Of a DNA stretch of 64,000 nucleotides, positions 32,221-43,565 are shown in pieces (positions within the stretch are counted from its first letter, which is position 1; each line of letters begins with the position of its first letter). A program made the translations under genes and the position numbers. Source of the stretch: Acanthosepion esculentum (lineage: Eukaryota; Mollusca; Cephalopoda; Sepiida; Sepiidae); contig OZ038517.1 of NCBI GenBank assembly GCA_964036315.1, positions 55,112,788 through 55,176,787 of the forward strand, written 5' to 3'. Below the pieces are notes generated by a model. The model was not told where the DNA came from. It searched no databases and saw nothing but the letters and a program-made list of their open reading frames with translations.

Positions 32221-32779
32221 TGTCACGATTTATCAAAGCTTTCAAGTTTCGATAACCATGAAAATATATAGTAGTTATTCCAAGGAGTGATGAAAGTTCT
32301 TAGTCCGACCCACTGCGCGAAATGAGAACTTTTTTTTAAGTGTTTCGTCGAACTGAGAACTTTTCAGCCCGGGACTAATCCGGGATCTCTTAACGATCAA
32401 ATCGAAACATGCGGATCGGAATTTTTTTATGCAGGGGCAAATGTCTTGCATGCCATTATAAATGCAAAGATTTGTATGTCGGAAAATATTGGGAGGAAAT
32501 GTACACCGGTACATGTCTAAAGAATTGTTGAAAGTCGACCCAAGCAATAAAACGAGTTTAAGAATTGCGTATAAACCTCCAGTGGACTAATTTATTTTCC
32601 GATCCTATTTAGAAATATTCTAAATATCTTTTAAGATAGTTGTAGGGATATTCGCCATAATTTGCCGAAACTTGTAGAATTCTGCTTCTAGGAAACACCA
32701 AATAAGAATAATAGTGTTTATTTACTATCGTTCTGACTTATTGATGTGAATACATATTTCCAATGTTATCGTTGTCCAG
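32221..32779. other. No gene assigned
   Basis: Contains a short cysteine-bearing text (KCLACHYKCKDLYVGKY) near 32440-32490. It is slightly reminiscent of a GIY-YIG start but too short to assign. Confidence 0.35.
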
Positions 32780-33320
32780 ACGAATAAGATTAGCATTGTT
32801 ATTTTTTCAACTACGGTTTTGTTTTTGTTTTCTTTTGTTTGTTTAACGACATATCAACTACTTATGGCTATTTAATGCAGAAATTTAATTTTCTTGGCAG
32901 CTTTGAAGTAATAAAAATATGTTATTCTGCTTTCACAATTGGATACATGGTAGATGATACTTAGCTTTTATGCATATACATATTTGTGTGGACATAATTA
33001 CTAGAGGCAATGTTATGTGTATTTTATATTGTAGTTTTGTTGAAAGTTATATTTTGGAACTTTCAGAAATATTGTAGAATATTAAAGATTAATGTCATGA
33101 AATAGTTCTTTCATGTTGGTTGTTTAGTAGTATTTCAAACAGATTTGAGTGAATTCGCTACAATTTGTTCATATGTGCATAGTGTTGGTAATTTTTTTTT
33201 TTATAAAAATTTATTGCTAGTATTTTCATAGTGTTTTCTTTTTGTTTGGGGTTTCACTATTTGCCCACAGCTGGGACCCTAACAGGTACTACCACCCTGG
33301 TTAGGGTATAATTTGTTAGT
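32780..33320 (+). repeat. 684-bp-family repeat, copy A
   Basis: 'gtttaacgacatatcaac', 'ttatggctatttaatgc', 'gatgatactcag'-like text and the end 'ctgggaccctaacaggtact' occur in the same order as at 58641-59324. Confidence 0.75.
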
Positions 33321-33364
33321 TTGTCTTACTTTGGAATTAATATGTAAATTGAAAGCTTAAAAGT

Positions 33365-33935
33365 AATGTTTTGATTTGATTGATTTGTTTAACGGCATAT
33401 CAACACTTTTATGGGTCATTTATTGCCGAAATTTAATGTTCTTGTGAGCTTGGGTGTACTAAAAATATGATATATGTTATTCTGCTTTCACAATTGAATA
33501 CATGGTAGATGATACTCAGATTTTGTGCAGATACATGTTTGTGTGGATATGATTAATAGAGACGGTAAAATGTGTTTTATGTTCGTAGTTTTGTTGAAGT
33601 TATATTTTGGAATACAATTTGATTCCTTTAAGACATTTTAGAATATTTTATGGATTGATATCATGAAAGATTTATTACATGTTGGTTGTTTGGTCGAATT
33701 TGTTTAGTGGCATGTCAACATCTCTATGGGTTATTAAATACCAAAATCTAAATATTTGGAACCCAATTATATGGCTTCAAATACAGATAACCCGTATCGG
33801 TGATCATTTCACCATAAAAATGTATTCCTACACTTTCATAGTGTTTTGTTATTGTTTGAGGGGGTCACTATTTGCTCATAGCTGGGACCCTAACAGGTGC
33901 TACCTCTATGGGTCAGAGTGGACCTAGGAACGACA
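33365..33935 (+). repeat. 684-bp-family repeat, copy B
   Basis: Same order of blocks: 'gtttaacggcatatcaacac', 'ttatgggtcatttattgccg', an internal second half-module at 33700 ('tagtggcatgtcaacatctc') and the end 'gctgggaccctaacaggtgc'. Copies A and B are in tandem, about 45 bp apart. Confidence 0.8.
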
Positions 33936-34054
33936 GCAATTAAAACGTGGTTTTACTTCTCGAAACCTCCAATCTCCCGATCAGATGTAGTTTATCGTCA
34001 TACCCAGGATACTGGACTTCGACAATTGCGATTGGGTGTAAATTAGACAGTCAG

Positions 34055-34372
34055 TCAGTCAGTCAAGTGCCTTACGTGATACACTCTTGGGTAATCATGT
34101 CTCTTTTGATACAGGACTTACAAACTAATCAGAAGATATTCCCGCAGTAGGCTGCGGTTTCCTTCTGATTGTCAGCCAAGTCTATAAGACTGTTCTGCTA
34201 TTCAACCCATAGAAGGGGGAGAAGAGATGGATTTATACCATTACCAAGAGTATTTGGAAGAGGTGGATCTCTCCCAAGAACTTGCGTGTAAGTGAATGTA
34301 ACGAACACGACTGGAATTCGAACTCGGCTCTCCGAGTTCTCATTCCGAGACGTTACCCATTACATCCTCGTA
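34055..34372 (-). mobile_element. SINE family A, full-length diverged copy
   Basis: Starts at the (CAGT)n-type tail near 34055 and runs through 'gatacactcttgggtaatcat', 'cgcagtaggctgcgg', 'aattcgaactcggctctccga' (B box) to the head at about 34372. More diverged than the 2.75-kb copy. Confidence 0.75.
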
Positions 34373-34779
34373 CATAAATTTCATGTTGGTTAATAAAGGA
34401 AAAAGAGTAATGAAATAAAAAGCAAGTGAAATTTAAATGAAACACGCGTATAACAACCATAGACGCAGCATGTGAACAACGTGGTAGTTTTAAGGAAAGT
34501 GTTATTGTAATTTACACACGCCCGCATGACTCTACCAGCTATAAGTAGGAGCAGGTACTGCCTTTTTGGAAAGGTAAGTTTCCAGAAGTTAGCTCTGACA
34601 GTCGGACCGAACATTCTTGCTGTAACACTCTCGTTTGTATATGTTTGTATTACTGTTTCTGTTAATATACTTGTTTAACTCAATTCCTCTCTTGTGTCTT
34701 TATTTCTGGTCTTAACAAGGCCACAACAGATAGTGAGAACGAAAAGGACACTTTTACTTAGAATCAGAACGATGAGAGT
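34373..34779. other. No feature recognised
   Basis: No recognisable gene or repeat. Confidence 0.4.
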
Positions 34780-34985
34780 TGAAATTTCTGGAACAGATAA
34801 TGAGGAAAGAGAGATTGGAAATTTTGACACTCACAGGACATATTGAAGGCAAGAGGGAAACAGCAAAAAGCCAAATGGATGATAGAACATAGAATGGAAC
34901 GCTTAGTAAGGAGACAGACATTATTTAGAACTACGAAGGGTAGGTGGAGATCATGCCTTCTAATACTGTAAAAATCAGGTTTTTG
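34780..34985 (+). pseudogene. LINE family L, 3' remnant
   Basis: 'ataatgaggaaagagagattgg' and 'ttgacactcacaggacatatt' then 'gaaggcaagaggga' correspond to the HIMRKE, LTLTGHIEGKR region of the copy at 2420-3345. Coding is broken. Confidence 0.7.
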
Positions 34986-35384
34986 AGCAATAATATTATT
35001 CAATAACTAAATTACTTTGAACATTGTGGGAAATTTGGTTATAAATAGTCATTAAGCACACACACACGCAAGCACACACACAGACATACACACACACACG
35101 CACGTTCAGTAGAGTCAAATGCAGAATTGACCCATAAAAATAATTCAGTGCCTCAAAATAGCTAAGAAGAAGCATAAGTTGGCACCAAAAGACGTGTCGG
35201 CGATTTTCCTAAATTCTGGTAAGTCTTTTAAACCATTTTAATCGTTTAATTTAAATGATTTAAGATCATTTCGAAGCTCAAGTTTTAACGAAATCCTGCT
35301 ACATGCATGATGTGGAGTAAATAGCACATCCTCGGTAACACAAATGAACTAGGCAAGACGCCTTAAATAAAGAACGCAAAGTGA

Positions 35385-36110
35385 GTCAGAAAAGTCAGTC
35401 GCAATCTGTCCCAGGCTCGCGACAAGACAAGACCTCTGTCTTCGAGCATGAGTGTGACAAGGCCTCCGTCTTCGGGCGGATGATGGCTCAGTCGGGCTCT
35501 GTCTTCGGATAGATACTCGGCTGAGAAAAAAGACCAGTTCTATCCCCGAGCCCGCTTTGGCGGAGACTGAGTAAATTTTGACCATTGACCCGGGTGGAAA
35601 CGCTCGGGTTCCACGCAGTAACCTTGGCCTTGTCTCGCATCTAGTACGCAATGAGGCGAACGGTAAATATCAGTCAGTCGCAGTCTGTCCCAGGCTCGCG
35701 ACAGGACAAGACAAGACCTGCGTCCTCGGGTGGATGATGACTCAGTCGGGCTCTATCTTCGGATAGAGACTCGGTTGAGAAAGACAAGCCAGTTCTATAC
35801 CCGAGTCCGCTTTGTCGGGGATGAGTAAATTTTGACCAGAGTAGAAACGCAGTAAAACTTGACGTTGTGTCGCATCTAGTCTGCAGTGGGGAGACCAGTC
35901 AGTCGCAGTTAGGCAGTTTGCAGTCTGCAGTCTGACTCCGGCCTCGGCTCCGGCTCCGGCTCCGACCCCGGCTCCGGCTCGCAATTGTCAAGTTCTCTGT
36001 CATCGGGCAGAGTACGACTCATTTGGGGTCTGTATATAGGTTCCCTATACTAAACTTGACCTTGTGTTGCATCTCGTCTCAGTGGGGAGACTGGGTAAAT
36101 ACCAGTTCGT
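35385..36110 (+). repeat. Tandem of three SINE core-domain units
   Basis: Units begin with 'cagtcagtcgca-tctgtccc' (about 35393 and 35670; a partial one near 35897) and contain 'cggatgatg-ctcagtcggg' and 'gagtaaattttgacca'. Each ends with the core 'accttgtgt-gcatct', 'cagtgggga-ac' and 'gtaaat'. The third unit retains only the last part. The core also occurs at 28.2 and 56.2-58.0 kb. Confidence 0.7.
35930..35985. repeat. (CCGGCT)n hexanucleotide run
   Basis: About nine 'cggctc'-type units inside the SINE-core tandem. Confidence 0.85.
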
Positions 36111-36755
36111 TGGAATTAGTCGAGAAGAATTTCTAACAGATGTCACAGAGCCTAAGCAAGACATAACATAACCGCTAGGAGTGAGTTATAACAATTTACT
36201 GTATTAATGAATATGCCACCATATTATAATATGGCGAAAACAAAAGCCAGTGCAGATGTCGGTAATGTAGCTTTGGATTTGTCCAAACAATGTTAATCTC
36301 AATGAAGTAAGGACTCCATCACTTAATTACGTTCTTTTTGATGTCATCTTAAAAAGACGTAGTTAGCGATTTAATTGAAGGGCTTAATCCACAGGGATTT
36401 AAGACGAGGTTATTGATTTCTTTTCAACAACTTTCAACATTAATAAAGCTTCGCAAACATAAAACAATGAAACGGTCGTAGCCATTAGTTTCTCAAAATA
36501 AAACAAATCTAGACACGTTATTAATAACAGATTTAAGTAGTTTAAAATACGGAAGGCATAAAAGGCGACACTTTTCTCCTGTTATTTTTGTTTTTTTTGT
36601 GTTTGTTTTTGTTTTAAAATAAGATGAGTGATGAAGAATGGGGCAGTATTTCTCAAACGGAAGCCGATTAGCTTTCAGCGGAAGGATTTCAAAATAAAGG
36701 GAAGAATTGTAGCCAGGAGAACTTCAAATTGCGAAAAAATTGTACTTAGTACTTT

Positions 36756-36757
<2 letters not shown>
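36111..36757. other. No gene recognised
   Basis: AT-rich with no recognisable elements. Confidence 0.4.

Positions 36758-36830
<73 letters not shown>
36758..36830. repeat. (TA)n tract, about 73 bp
   Basis: Left bracket of the long palindrome. Confidence 0.95.
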
Positions 36831-36833
<3 letters not shown>

Positions 36834-36835
<2 letters not shown>

Positions 36836-37060
36836 GTATTTAGGCAGCAATCCTTCTTTCATGCACATTTCATTAAAAACGACTGACAAGGTGCTTTTAT
36901 TTAGTTTTTATATAATTTATCGTGCTATCTAATAAAGTTTTTCTTTTCAGAGGATAAATTTTATATAATTTATCCTCTGAAAAGAAAAACTTTATTAGAT
37001 CGCACGAGAAATTATATAAAAAACTAAATAAAAGCACCTTGTCAGTCGTTTTTAATGAAA

Positions 37061-37066
<6 letters not shown>
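36834..37066. repeat. Near-perfect palindrome, about 100-bp arms
   Basis: The left arm 36861-36962 and right arm 36968-37066 are reverse complements with only a few mismatches and a loop of a few bases. Key blocks are 'aaaacgactgacaaggtgc' and 'aagtttttcttttcagagga'. (TA)n tracts lie on both sides. Part of the same family is seen at 6493-6593 and 47713-47800. Confidence 0.93.

Positions 37067-37111
<45 letters not shown>
37066..37111. repeat. (TA)n tract
   Basis: Right bracket of the palindrome. Confidence 0.95.
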
Positions 37112-37113
<2 letters not shown>

Positions 37114-37560
37114 TTGTGCAAATTAATTGAAACAACCGCTTTAGTTTACTTTCTTTCACCATACGGTCAGTTTTAGACCCACTGGAGTGACAGGGTGTAA
37201 TCGATTTCTATTTTTTCCTCAGATTAGGTCATTTGCAGCGGTGTGCAGTAATATGAATCTATTTTCGGGATGTATAATCAAATTTGTTTTACCTTGAAAA
37301 ATATTGCGTCATCCCGATTGCATCAGATTTTTATCACACCAAGACACTATTGTCTCTACTGCCGATTATTTGTCCTATGGCCAGTGTCTGCGATGGTCGT
37401 TACTCTAAGGAGACGTACGAAAAAGGTTGCGCTACACGAACACAATAGCAAGCCTTACCAGTGAGCAAATTAAAGTACTATCGACTGGATCGGAAATTCT
37501 GCTCGTTTAAATCCAATCGAGATTTCTGTGGTCAGTCTGCAAGGAAAGACTTCATGGAAG
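37112..37560 (+). pseudogene. Tc1-like transposon remnant
   Basis: The 5' text 'tgtgcaaattaattgaaac' resembles a Tc1 terminal repeat. ARLNPIEI followed by VVSLQGKTSWKGH near 37495-37555 is the Tc1 transposase C-terminal block (P-LNPIEN-W). The basic text LRRRTKKV near 37400 fits the DNA-binding part. A large internal deletion joins N- and C-terminal parts. No right terminal repeat seen. Confidence 0.55.
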
Positions 37561-37676
37561 GGACATACGAAGTACTAACATGTGCACTGGGTCATGTTTC
37601 ATTGGAAAAATAGGAAAAAATATAAATAATAACGGAACTATTTGTTTTGTTTCAATTAATTTGAACAAGGGTGTGT

Positions 37677-37717
37677 GTATATATGTGTGTGTGTGTGTGC
37701 TCGTGCGCGGGTGTGTG

Positions 37718-37768
<51 letters not shown>
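37677..37768. repeat. (TG)n tract
   Basis: TG repeat with a few CG interruptions. Confidence 0.95.
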
Positions 37769-37775
<7 letters not shown>

Positions 37776-37845
37776 CGCATAAAAATTCAGATAGAGTATA
37801 TCTGTAAAAGGTCAGTATGAATGAAAACAAAAAGAAAACTCATCA

Positions 37846-37885
37846 CAGCCGACGCGTTTCGTCCTCCCAGGGATTTTATCAAGGA
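37846..37885 (-). ncRNA. Hammerhead-like motif, degenerate core
   Basis: Minus strand: TTGATAA, stem II segment TCCC/GGGA, GGAC then GAAA, then ACGCGT (loopless stem III) and a GUC triplet followed by GGC. Same family as 3895-3935, with a better stem III here. The core has two substitutions from CUGANGA. Confidence 0.45.
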
Positions 37886-38218
37886 AAATGAAAGGATCTT
37901 ATTTTGTGAAAAGTATTTATATGAAAATGGAATTTTTTTCTTTTGATTTTAGGTATAGGAGTGCTCATGAATATTCATCAAGGATTGCTCATGAATATTC
38001 ATATAGGAGTGCTGATGAATATTCATTAACGGAGAAGTCAGGCAAATTCAAGGACATGAAGTGATACAATTCCATGTCAAAGAAACAAAAGTGAGGAGGT
38101 GATGGTTTTCTGTTTTTTTTTTTTCATAGAATTTAAAAATAAAGTCGTTAAATCTCATGATATTCAAAATGTATGGCACATTAATCAATACCAATCCAAA
38201 ATAATTTAAATACTAATT

Positions 38219-38220
<2 letters not shown>

Positions 38221-38285
<65 letters not shown>
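38221..38285. repeat. (TA)n tract
   Basis: About 65 bp of TA. Confidence 0.95.
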
Positions 38286-38286
<1 letters not shown>

Positions 38287-38518
38287 GTATAACCAAATGG
38301 GTGTATATAGGTAGATGTATGAGCGAGCGATCGTATACAAATACATATAAATATTCTATAGTGTAAAAACAGTGCTCATTGTTAAATAACAGAGCTATTT
38401 AATATATATTAAGAAGTATACATGATACCTGACATTGATTGCAATGTAACATATAAATATATATGTGTGTGTATGTGTGTGCGTGTGTGTTATATTTAAT
38501 TTGTTTTGCTTAAACCTT

Positions 38519-38736
38519 ATTTTTCATGAATGCTCATATTCTAGTAGAAGTTCTGTTTTTAATTAAACAGTATTTTTTATCCAACTACATCTACCACCCA
38601 GAATATTCTAGAAATCTTGTCAGAAAAATATGTATCCTCTGGCAGGATATTTTTCTGACATGATTTCTTGAATATTACTGTTTAATTAAAAACAGGGCTT
38701 CTACTCGAATATGATTATCCATAAAAAATAACATAT
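38519..38736. repeat. Inverted repeat, about 55-bp outer arms
   Basis: 'gttctgtttttaattaaacag' near 38550 is inverted near 38676-38700. Inner arms 'cttgtcagaaaaatat' and 'atatttttctgacat' form a second level. It lies immediately before the mariner. Confidence 0.85.
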
Positions 38737-38814
38737 AAAAAAATAAATAAAAAAAAACAATATTTCGGATTTAATACATTTCTTAAGACTAATTTATATA
38801 TATATATGTATATA

Positions 38815-40094
38815 TTAGGTCATCCCATAAGTTCTGTCCGAATTTTAACTTTTTGTTAAAATGAACGAAATTTAAAGAGTATTTTATAATGTCTAATGGA
38901 ACTGAACATTATTTTTATGTTTAGATGCATTTAAACTGATCAAATTTTATTTCAGAGAACAATAAAATTAAATTTTGTTTGATTAAAACCCTGCTAACAT
39001 GGAAGTACCCAAGAATCATTTGAGGCACATAATGCTTTATGAGTTCAAGAAAGGAAACTCAGCAGTCGAAGCGGCTAGAAACATTCACTCAGTTTATGGA
39101 GAGGAATGTGTGAACGAGAGAACTTGCAGAAGATGGTTTGCAAAATTCGGAGGTGGAGATTTCACCCTTGAAGATGAAGATCGAACCGGACGTCCAGTTG
39201 AGTTTGATGAAAAGCTTCTTGAAGCAGCTTGAAGAAAATCCTGCTTTATCAGTTGAGGAATTGGCAGTGGTTCTCAGTTCAAACCATACAACTGTTCATC
39301 GTCATCTTCAACAACTTGGAAAAGTTCCTAAACTTGGAAAATGGGTGCCTCATGAATTGTCTGAAAACAACCTCAAATCCCGAGTTGACACCTGCTCTTC
39401 TCTCCATTCTCGCCAACTTATTTCACCTTTTTTGGTTAGACTTGTGACTGGTGACGAAAAATGGATCTTTTATCGAAATATTAAGCGTCGTAGACAGTGG
39501 CTTGGTAAAGGGGAAGGACCCCAGCCACAGCCGAGAAGGGAACTTCATGGGCAAAAAGTTTTCTTTCAATCTGGTGGAATTGCCAAGGAATAATCCACTT
39601 TGAATTCTTACCACCTAATGCAACAATTAATGAACAAATATAGTGTCAGCAATTAGAGCGTTTGAACCAAGCTTTGAGGAAAAAAGATCTACTCTAGTGA
39701 ATCGAAAATGGGTGATGTTTCATCAGGACAATGCGCGACCACACACAGCAAGAATCACGTCACAAACGATCGAAGAACTTGGTTGGGAGAAAATTCCTCA
39801 TCCACCTTATTCTCCCGACCTTGCTCTTTCAGACTACCATTTGTTTCGTAGCTTAGAGAATCATTTTGAAGAAACAGCTGTTGTAACACAGGAAGAGGTT
39901 AAGATTGACATTTGTGAGTTCTTCGAATCAAAGCCAAAAGAATTTCACAGTAATGGAATTAGTAAGCTTGTTAATAGATGGAAGGAAGTCATAGATAATC
40001 AGGGAAAATACATTGTTGATTGAATCTGTAATTAAATGTAACATTTGGTCACTTGTTTCAAAATTCAAAATTCGGACAGAACTTATGGGACAAC

Positions 40095-40098
<4 letters not shown>
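38815..40098 (+). mobile_element. Mariner element, complete length, inactive
   Basis: A 1284-bp element with about 35-bp imperfect terminal inverted repeats (TTAGGTCATCCCATAAGT at the left; reverse complement of TCAGGTTGTCCCATAAGT at the right) and TA on both sides as target duplication. Length is typical of mariner. It encodes one transposase pseudogene. It has inserted in a TA-rich site between an inverted repeat and a (TA)n tract. Confidence 0.95.
38999..40023 (+). pseudogene. Mariner transposase (DD34D), frameshifted
   Basis: It starts MEVPKNHLRHIMLYEF at 38999, with the helix-turn-helix region (AAR-IHSVYGE, RTCRRWFAKF) in the first 60 residues. All three catalytic acidic residues are present: VTGDEKWI (first D, near 39447), HQDNARPH (second D, near 39727) and SPDLALSDYHLF (third D), with 34 residues between the last two. 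Frame changes occur near 39225, near 39560 and at the A-run near 39682, and there is an in-frame TAG at 39641-39643. The ancestral stop is TGA at 40021-40023. WVPHEL, the usual mariner linker motif, is intact near 39342. Confidence 0.95.

Positions 40099-40140
<42 letters not shown>
40099..40140. repeat. (TA)n tract
   Basis: Between mariner and the hairpin at 40183. Confidence 0.95.
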
Positions 40141-40144
<4 letters not shown>

Positions 40145-40182
40145 GTGTATTTAAACAGAAAATTCTCTTTTGCGCATGTCGA

Positions 40183-40355
40183 ATTAAATAAATTACAAAC
40201 ATTATGTTTGCTTATTTTTCATCATAATCCTTTGATATTCACGAATATTTTCCTGTATATTACAATTGAATAAGGCAAGATATACGAAAAAATATTCGTG
40301 AGTATGAAAGGATTATGATGAAAAATAAGCAAACTTAATCTTTGTAATTTATTCA

Positions 40356-40358
<3 letters not shown>
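40183..40358. repeat. (TA)n-bracketed hairpin, about 68-bp arms
   Basis: The left arm 40183-40251 ('gtttgcttatttttcatcat') and right arm 40290-40358 are inverted copies. The loop is about 38 bp. TA tracts lie on both sides. Confidence 0.9.

Positions 40359-40394
<36 letters not shown>
40356..40394. repeat. (TA)n tract
   Basis: Right bracket of the hairpin at 40183. Confidence 0.93.
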
Positions 40395-40399
<5 letters not shown>

Positions 40400-40544
40400 A
40401 CACTCCCTTCGTTTTTCGACGTATGAGTGTCTTTCAGTTTTTATAATTATGTCTCGAATGAGACAACAATTCTGCATGGATTTGCAAGCAACTCCACACG
40501 AAAGGCATGCTGCTGGGTTGACCATTATATGGGCTGATGTATTA

Positions 40545-40795
40545 GCCCGAGGTTCTTAATTCTCTCAGATGATTGAGACGATTCTTTTTTCCAGTTTGCT
40601 CGGTTTTCAACAGCAAGTTTGAATGCCTCTATAGAGATTTTTGCAGCAATTGAATTTTTAGTTTATCCTTGAAGCGTAACTAAGGACGGCCTACGTTACG
40701 CTTACCATGAAAAAGTTGGCTATACATGATGTTTTTCGGCATCTGATCATCACTCATTCTGATGACATTACCAGCCCATTCGAACTGTGATTGTA
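40545..40795 (-). pseudogene. LINE RT C-terminal remnant (different family)
   Basis: Minus-strand text QFEWAGNVIRMSDDQMPKNI, then LFHGKRNVGRP, RFKDKLK, and in another frame IEAFKLAVENRANWKK. This is the well-known LINE C-terminal block of the type L-WAGHV-RM-D-RLPK, GKR--GRP--R--D--K. One stop and one frameshift. It overlaps the outer arm of the nested palindrome. Confidence 0.75.
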
Positions 40796-40825
40796 TCATA
40801 AAGGATTCAATACTACCGATATACA

Positions 40826-40883
<58 letters not shown>

Positions 40884-41254
40884 TTTAATACCTATACTCG
40901 GGCGGTGTGGAAAACCCAGATAATACAATTTGTAAATAAAAAAAATTTAAACAAATTGATATTGGGGAAAAAATTCAATAAAGAAAGAAAATACTAAAAA
41001 CATCCGTGCAGCTTAAAAATAATCAATCAGCACCGCAATGTCTGTCCAAAAGACAAAAAAACACCGACAGATTAACTTAAGTAAAAACGTAAAAGCGCTC
41101 AATACAATAAGTAGAGGAAAAACTAAAAACCTAATGAGCCAGAACCTACCTACCTAGGGTTCACCTAACGGATTATCAGGATAGATCTGGCCGCATTTAT
41201 CCTGATCATCAGTTAGGTGAAACCGAAGTAGGTAGGTTCTGGCTCATTATGTTT

Positions 41255-41307
<53 letters not shown>

Positions 41308-41354
41308 TGTATATCGGTAGTATTGAATCCTTTCTGATACAATCACAGTTCGAA
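40777..41354. repeat. Two-level nested inverted repeat with (TA)n spacers
   Basis: The outer arms 40777-40830 and 41304-41354 are inverted copies ('attgtatcata-aaggattcaa', 'accgatatacattcat'). Inside each outer arm lies a (TA)n tract (40831-40880; 41257-41304). Inside those lies a hairpin with arms 41131-41183 and 41198-41249 ('atgagccagaacctacctac'). The symmetry extends through the microsatellites. Confidence 0.88.
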
Positions 41355-41509
41355 CACAGAACAGTCCTTGAAAACGAATGTAGTAACATTCGAAAGTACT
41401 CGGGAAAAATATCATAAGATTAAATTTCATATGAATTTTGGGGGCAAATTTACCGATAACAGAAAACTACTTATTCGGAAATTTGTAACATTCAATGAAA
41501 ACATTGATA

Positions 41510-41514
<5 letters not shown>

Positions 41515-41582
<68 letters not shown>
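41515..41582. repeat. (TG)n tract
   Basis: TG repeat ending in TGCGTGCG. Confidence 0.95.
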
Positions 41583-41583
<1 letters not shown>

Positions 41584-41735
41584 CGCGTTCCCAGTTATCC
41601 AAGATAACAAAAAAAATATTTTTTACTGGCAACGAAAGCGGTACGTTTGCGGAACAATTTTTACTGCCGCTCTCAGCTTACTCTGTTTGGTGGACATTTT
41701 GAACAAAGAAAGAGAGGGAGATAGTGTGTGTGTGA

Positions 41736-41736
<1 letters not shown>

Positions 41737-41792
<56 letters not shown>

Positions 41793-41988
41793 TTAGGGAG
41801 AGATAAAAAAGAAAGAAAGATTTAGGGAGAGATAAAAAAGAAAGAAAGAAAGAGATAGTGAAAAAGAAAGAAAGAAAGAAAGAGATAGTGAGAAAGAAAG
41901 AAAGAAAGAGATAGTGTGAAAGAAAGAAAGAAAGAAAGAGAAAAATAGAGTTAGAGAGGGAAAGTGAGAGCCAGAGAGAGATGAAGAT

Positions 41989-42048
<60 letters not shown>

Positions 42049-42090
42049 AAAAGGAGAAAGAGTGAGAGAAAGAAAAGAGAGAGAGAGAGA
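41737..42090. repeat. (GAAA)n and (GA)n array
   Basis: GAAA tetranucleotides with 'gatttagggagagataaaaa' and 'gagatagtg' interruptions, then GA. Minus-strand open frames here are Ser/Leu/Phe artefacts. Confidence 0.95.
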
Positions 42091-43249
42091 GGGAATTTTG
42101 GGCGGAGAAAATATAGTAAAGAAAAAAACAACAGAAATTTAACGGAACCTGCAAGTTCCAAGTAAGAAAAACTAAGTCCAAGTACAGGAAGCGGATTCAA
42201 ATGACCGGCGGTTATCGCGCTGTGAATTTCATTTTTGACCCCACACAAGAATAGTAAGCAGAAGCAACAATTGTACAAGTCCAGCTACACGTGTCTACAT
42301 GTATTTTTAAGTCCGTGTGTATATGCGGCTATATGTGACGCCCTCAACCCTAAAGATAAAACAGATGGGATAAAGAGAGTGCATTCTTGCATCTTATCTC
42401 AAATGATGAGTCTGAACACACAGACAAAATGGTGTGATCTCTTTCTCTGACCTCCTGTCTGACAGCACCGAACTGACATGATATCAACCTTCAAGAAAAT
42501 TGTAGCTATTTACGGCACGCCTCATCTCTCATCTATGCGCGCACCTATCTACATGCAATATCCTTAAAAAAAGAGCCAGATCAGACCCCAGATAAGCTAT
42601 TTCTACCATATCTAGTTTCAGGGTTGGCGTGTACTAGCTCGAAACCCCAACCGGGCAGCCTGATTGAGGGGCACGGGATTGTGTTTTGTGACCATCGCTA
42701 TCTTATTAACATTTGCTTTTTAGTACCTACATTTATATACGTTACAAATTAAACTAAACTCAACTATTAAAGCTTGAGAAATTTTCGCGGATTTTCACGT
42801 CATCCTGGGGTCATTTTTTTCTCGTCCAAATCTTTGAATTAGTTTTGTTCGTGTCAGCCTACCCCCCCCCAAAAAAAACACTATATAAAATTCACTATTT
42901 TTGACAAGAAAAATCTCAAGCTGATGTTAAAAATCTCTGCAAAACATTGTTGATTTAAGATGGAATGATCTGTTATGACAGGTCTCTAATTTGTATTTAG
43001 ATAAGTTGTATTTATTTTTAATTTTTCTAGTTGAGTTGTTCGCCTACGCTGCATATGATGCATATTGTGCATTTGCATTTTATATGAATACTACCTTATG
43101 AAAATTGCGATGTAGTAGAGTGGGCGGCTCCATATCATAGATTTGGGGCGGGGAGGTCATGAGGCCCTTACATCGACCATATCAAGGCTCTAGAATAGAT
43201 ATGGTAGCAATTTTCTATTTTGATACTGGACCCTGGAATGAATCTGTAA
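42091..43249. other. No gene recognised
   Basis: Unique-looking sequence. 'agggttggcgtgtactagctc' near 42622 is partly self-complementary ('ggttgg'/'ccaacc'). No coding motif. Confidence 0.4.
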
Positions 43250-43565
43250 GCAGTGACGGAGTTTTAGAGAAAATGGAAACAAAAAGGAAACTTATCTCAG
43301 GAAGAGACAATTGAAATTTCTAAGGCGTCTAATGAGGAAAGTTGGCTTGGAAAATCTGATACTCACCGGACAAATTGAAGGCAAGAGGGACAGAGGAAAA
43401 GAACGCATAACCTACTTAGTGAGTTTGAGTAAATGGATGGCGGAACAAGGTTTAGGAGAAATAACAAAAATATAAACTTTATTAAGAACTACAAAAGACA
43501 GGAAATTGTGGAGAGCCATAATCGCCTACATCCTAAAGGGACACGGCATATATAAGAAGAAGAAT
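43250..43565 (+). pseudogene. LINE family L, 3' remnant
   Basis: Text across frames: VLEKMETKRKLI, LEFLRRLMRKVGLENLILTG, QIEGKRDRGKERITYLVSLS, KWMAEQGLGEI, LWRAIIAYILKGHG. It shows the family's 3' coding end more completely than the 2.4-kb copy. Confidence 0.8.

Noticed and set aside
32390..32580. Possible GIY-YIG start (KCKDLYVGKY)
   Set aside because: Too short, no conserved Arg or later Glu, and broken downstream.
41623..42278. Ser/Leu/Phe-rich minus frames
   Set aside because: Translation of GAAA/GA repeats.
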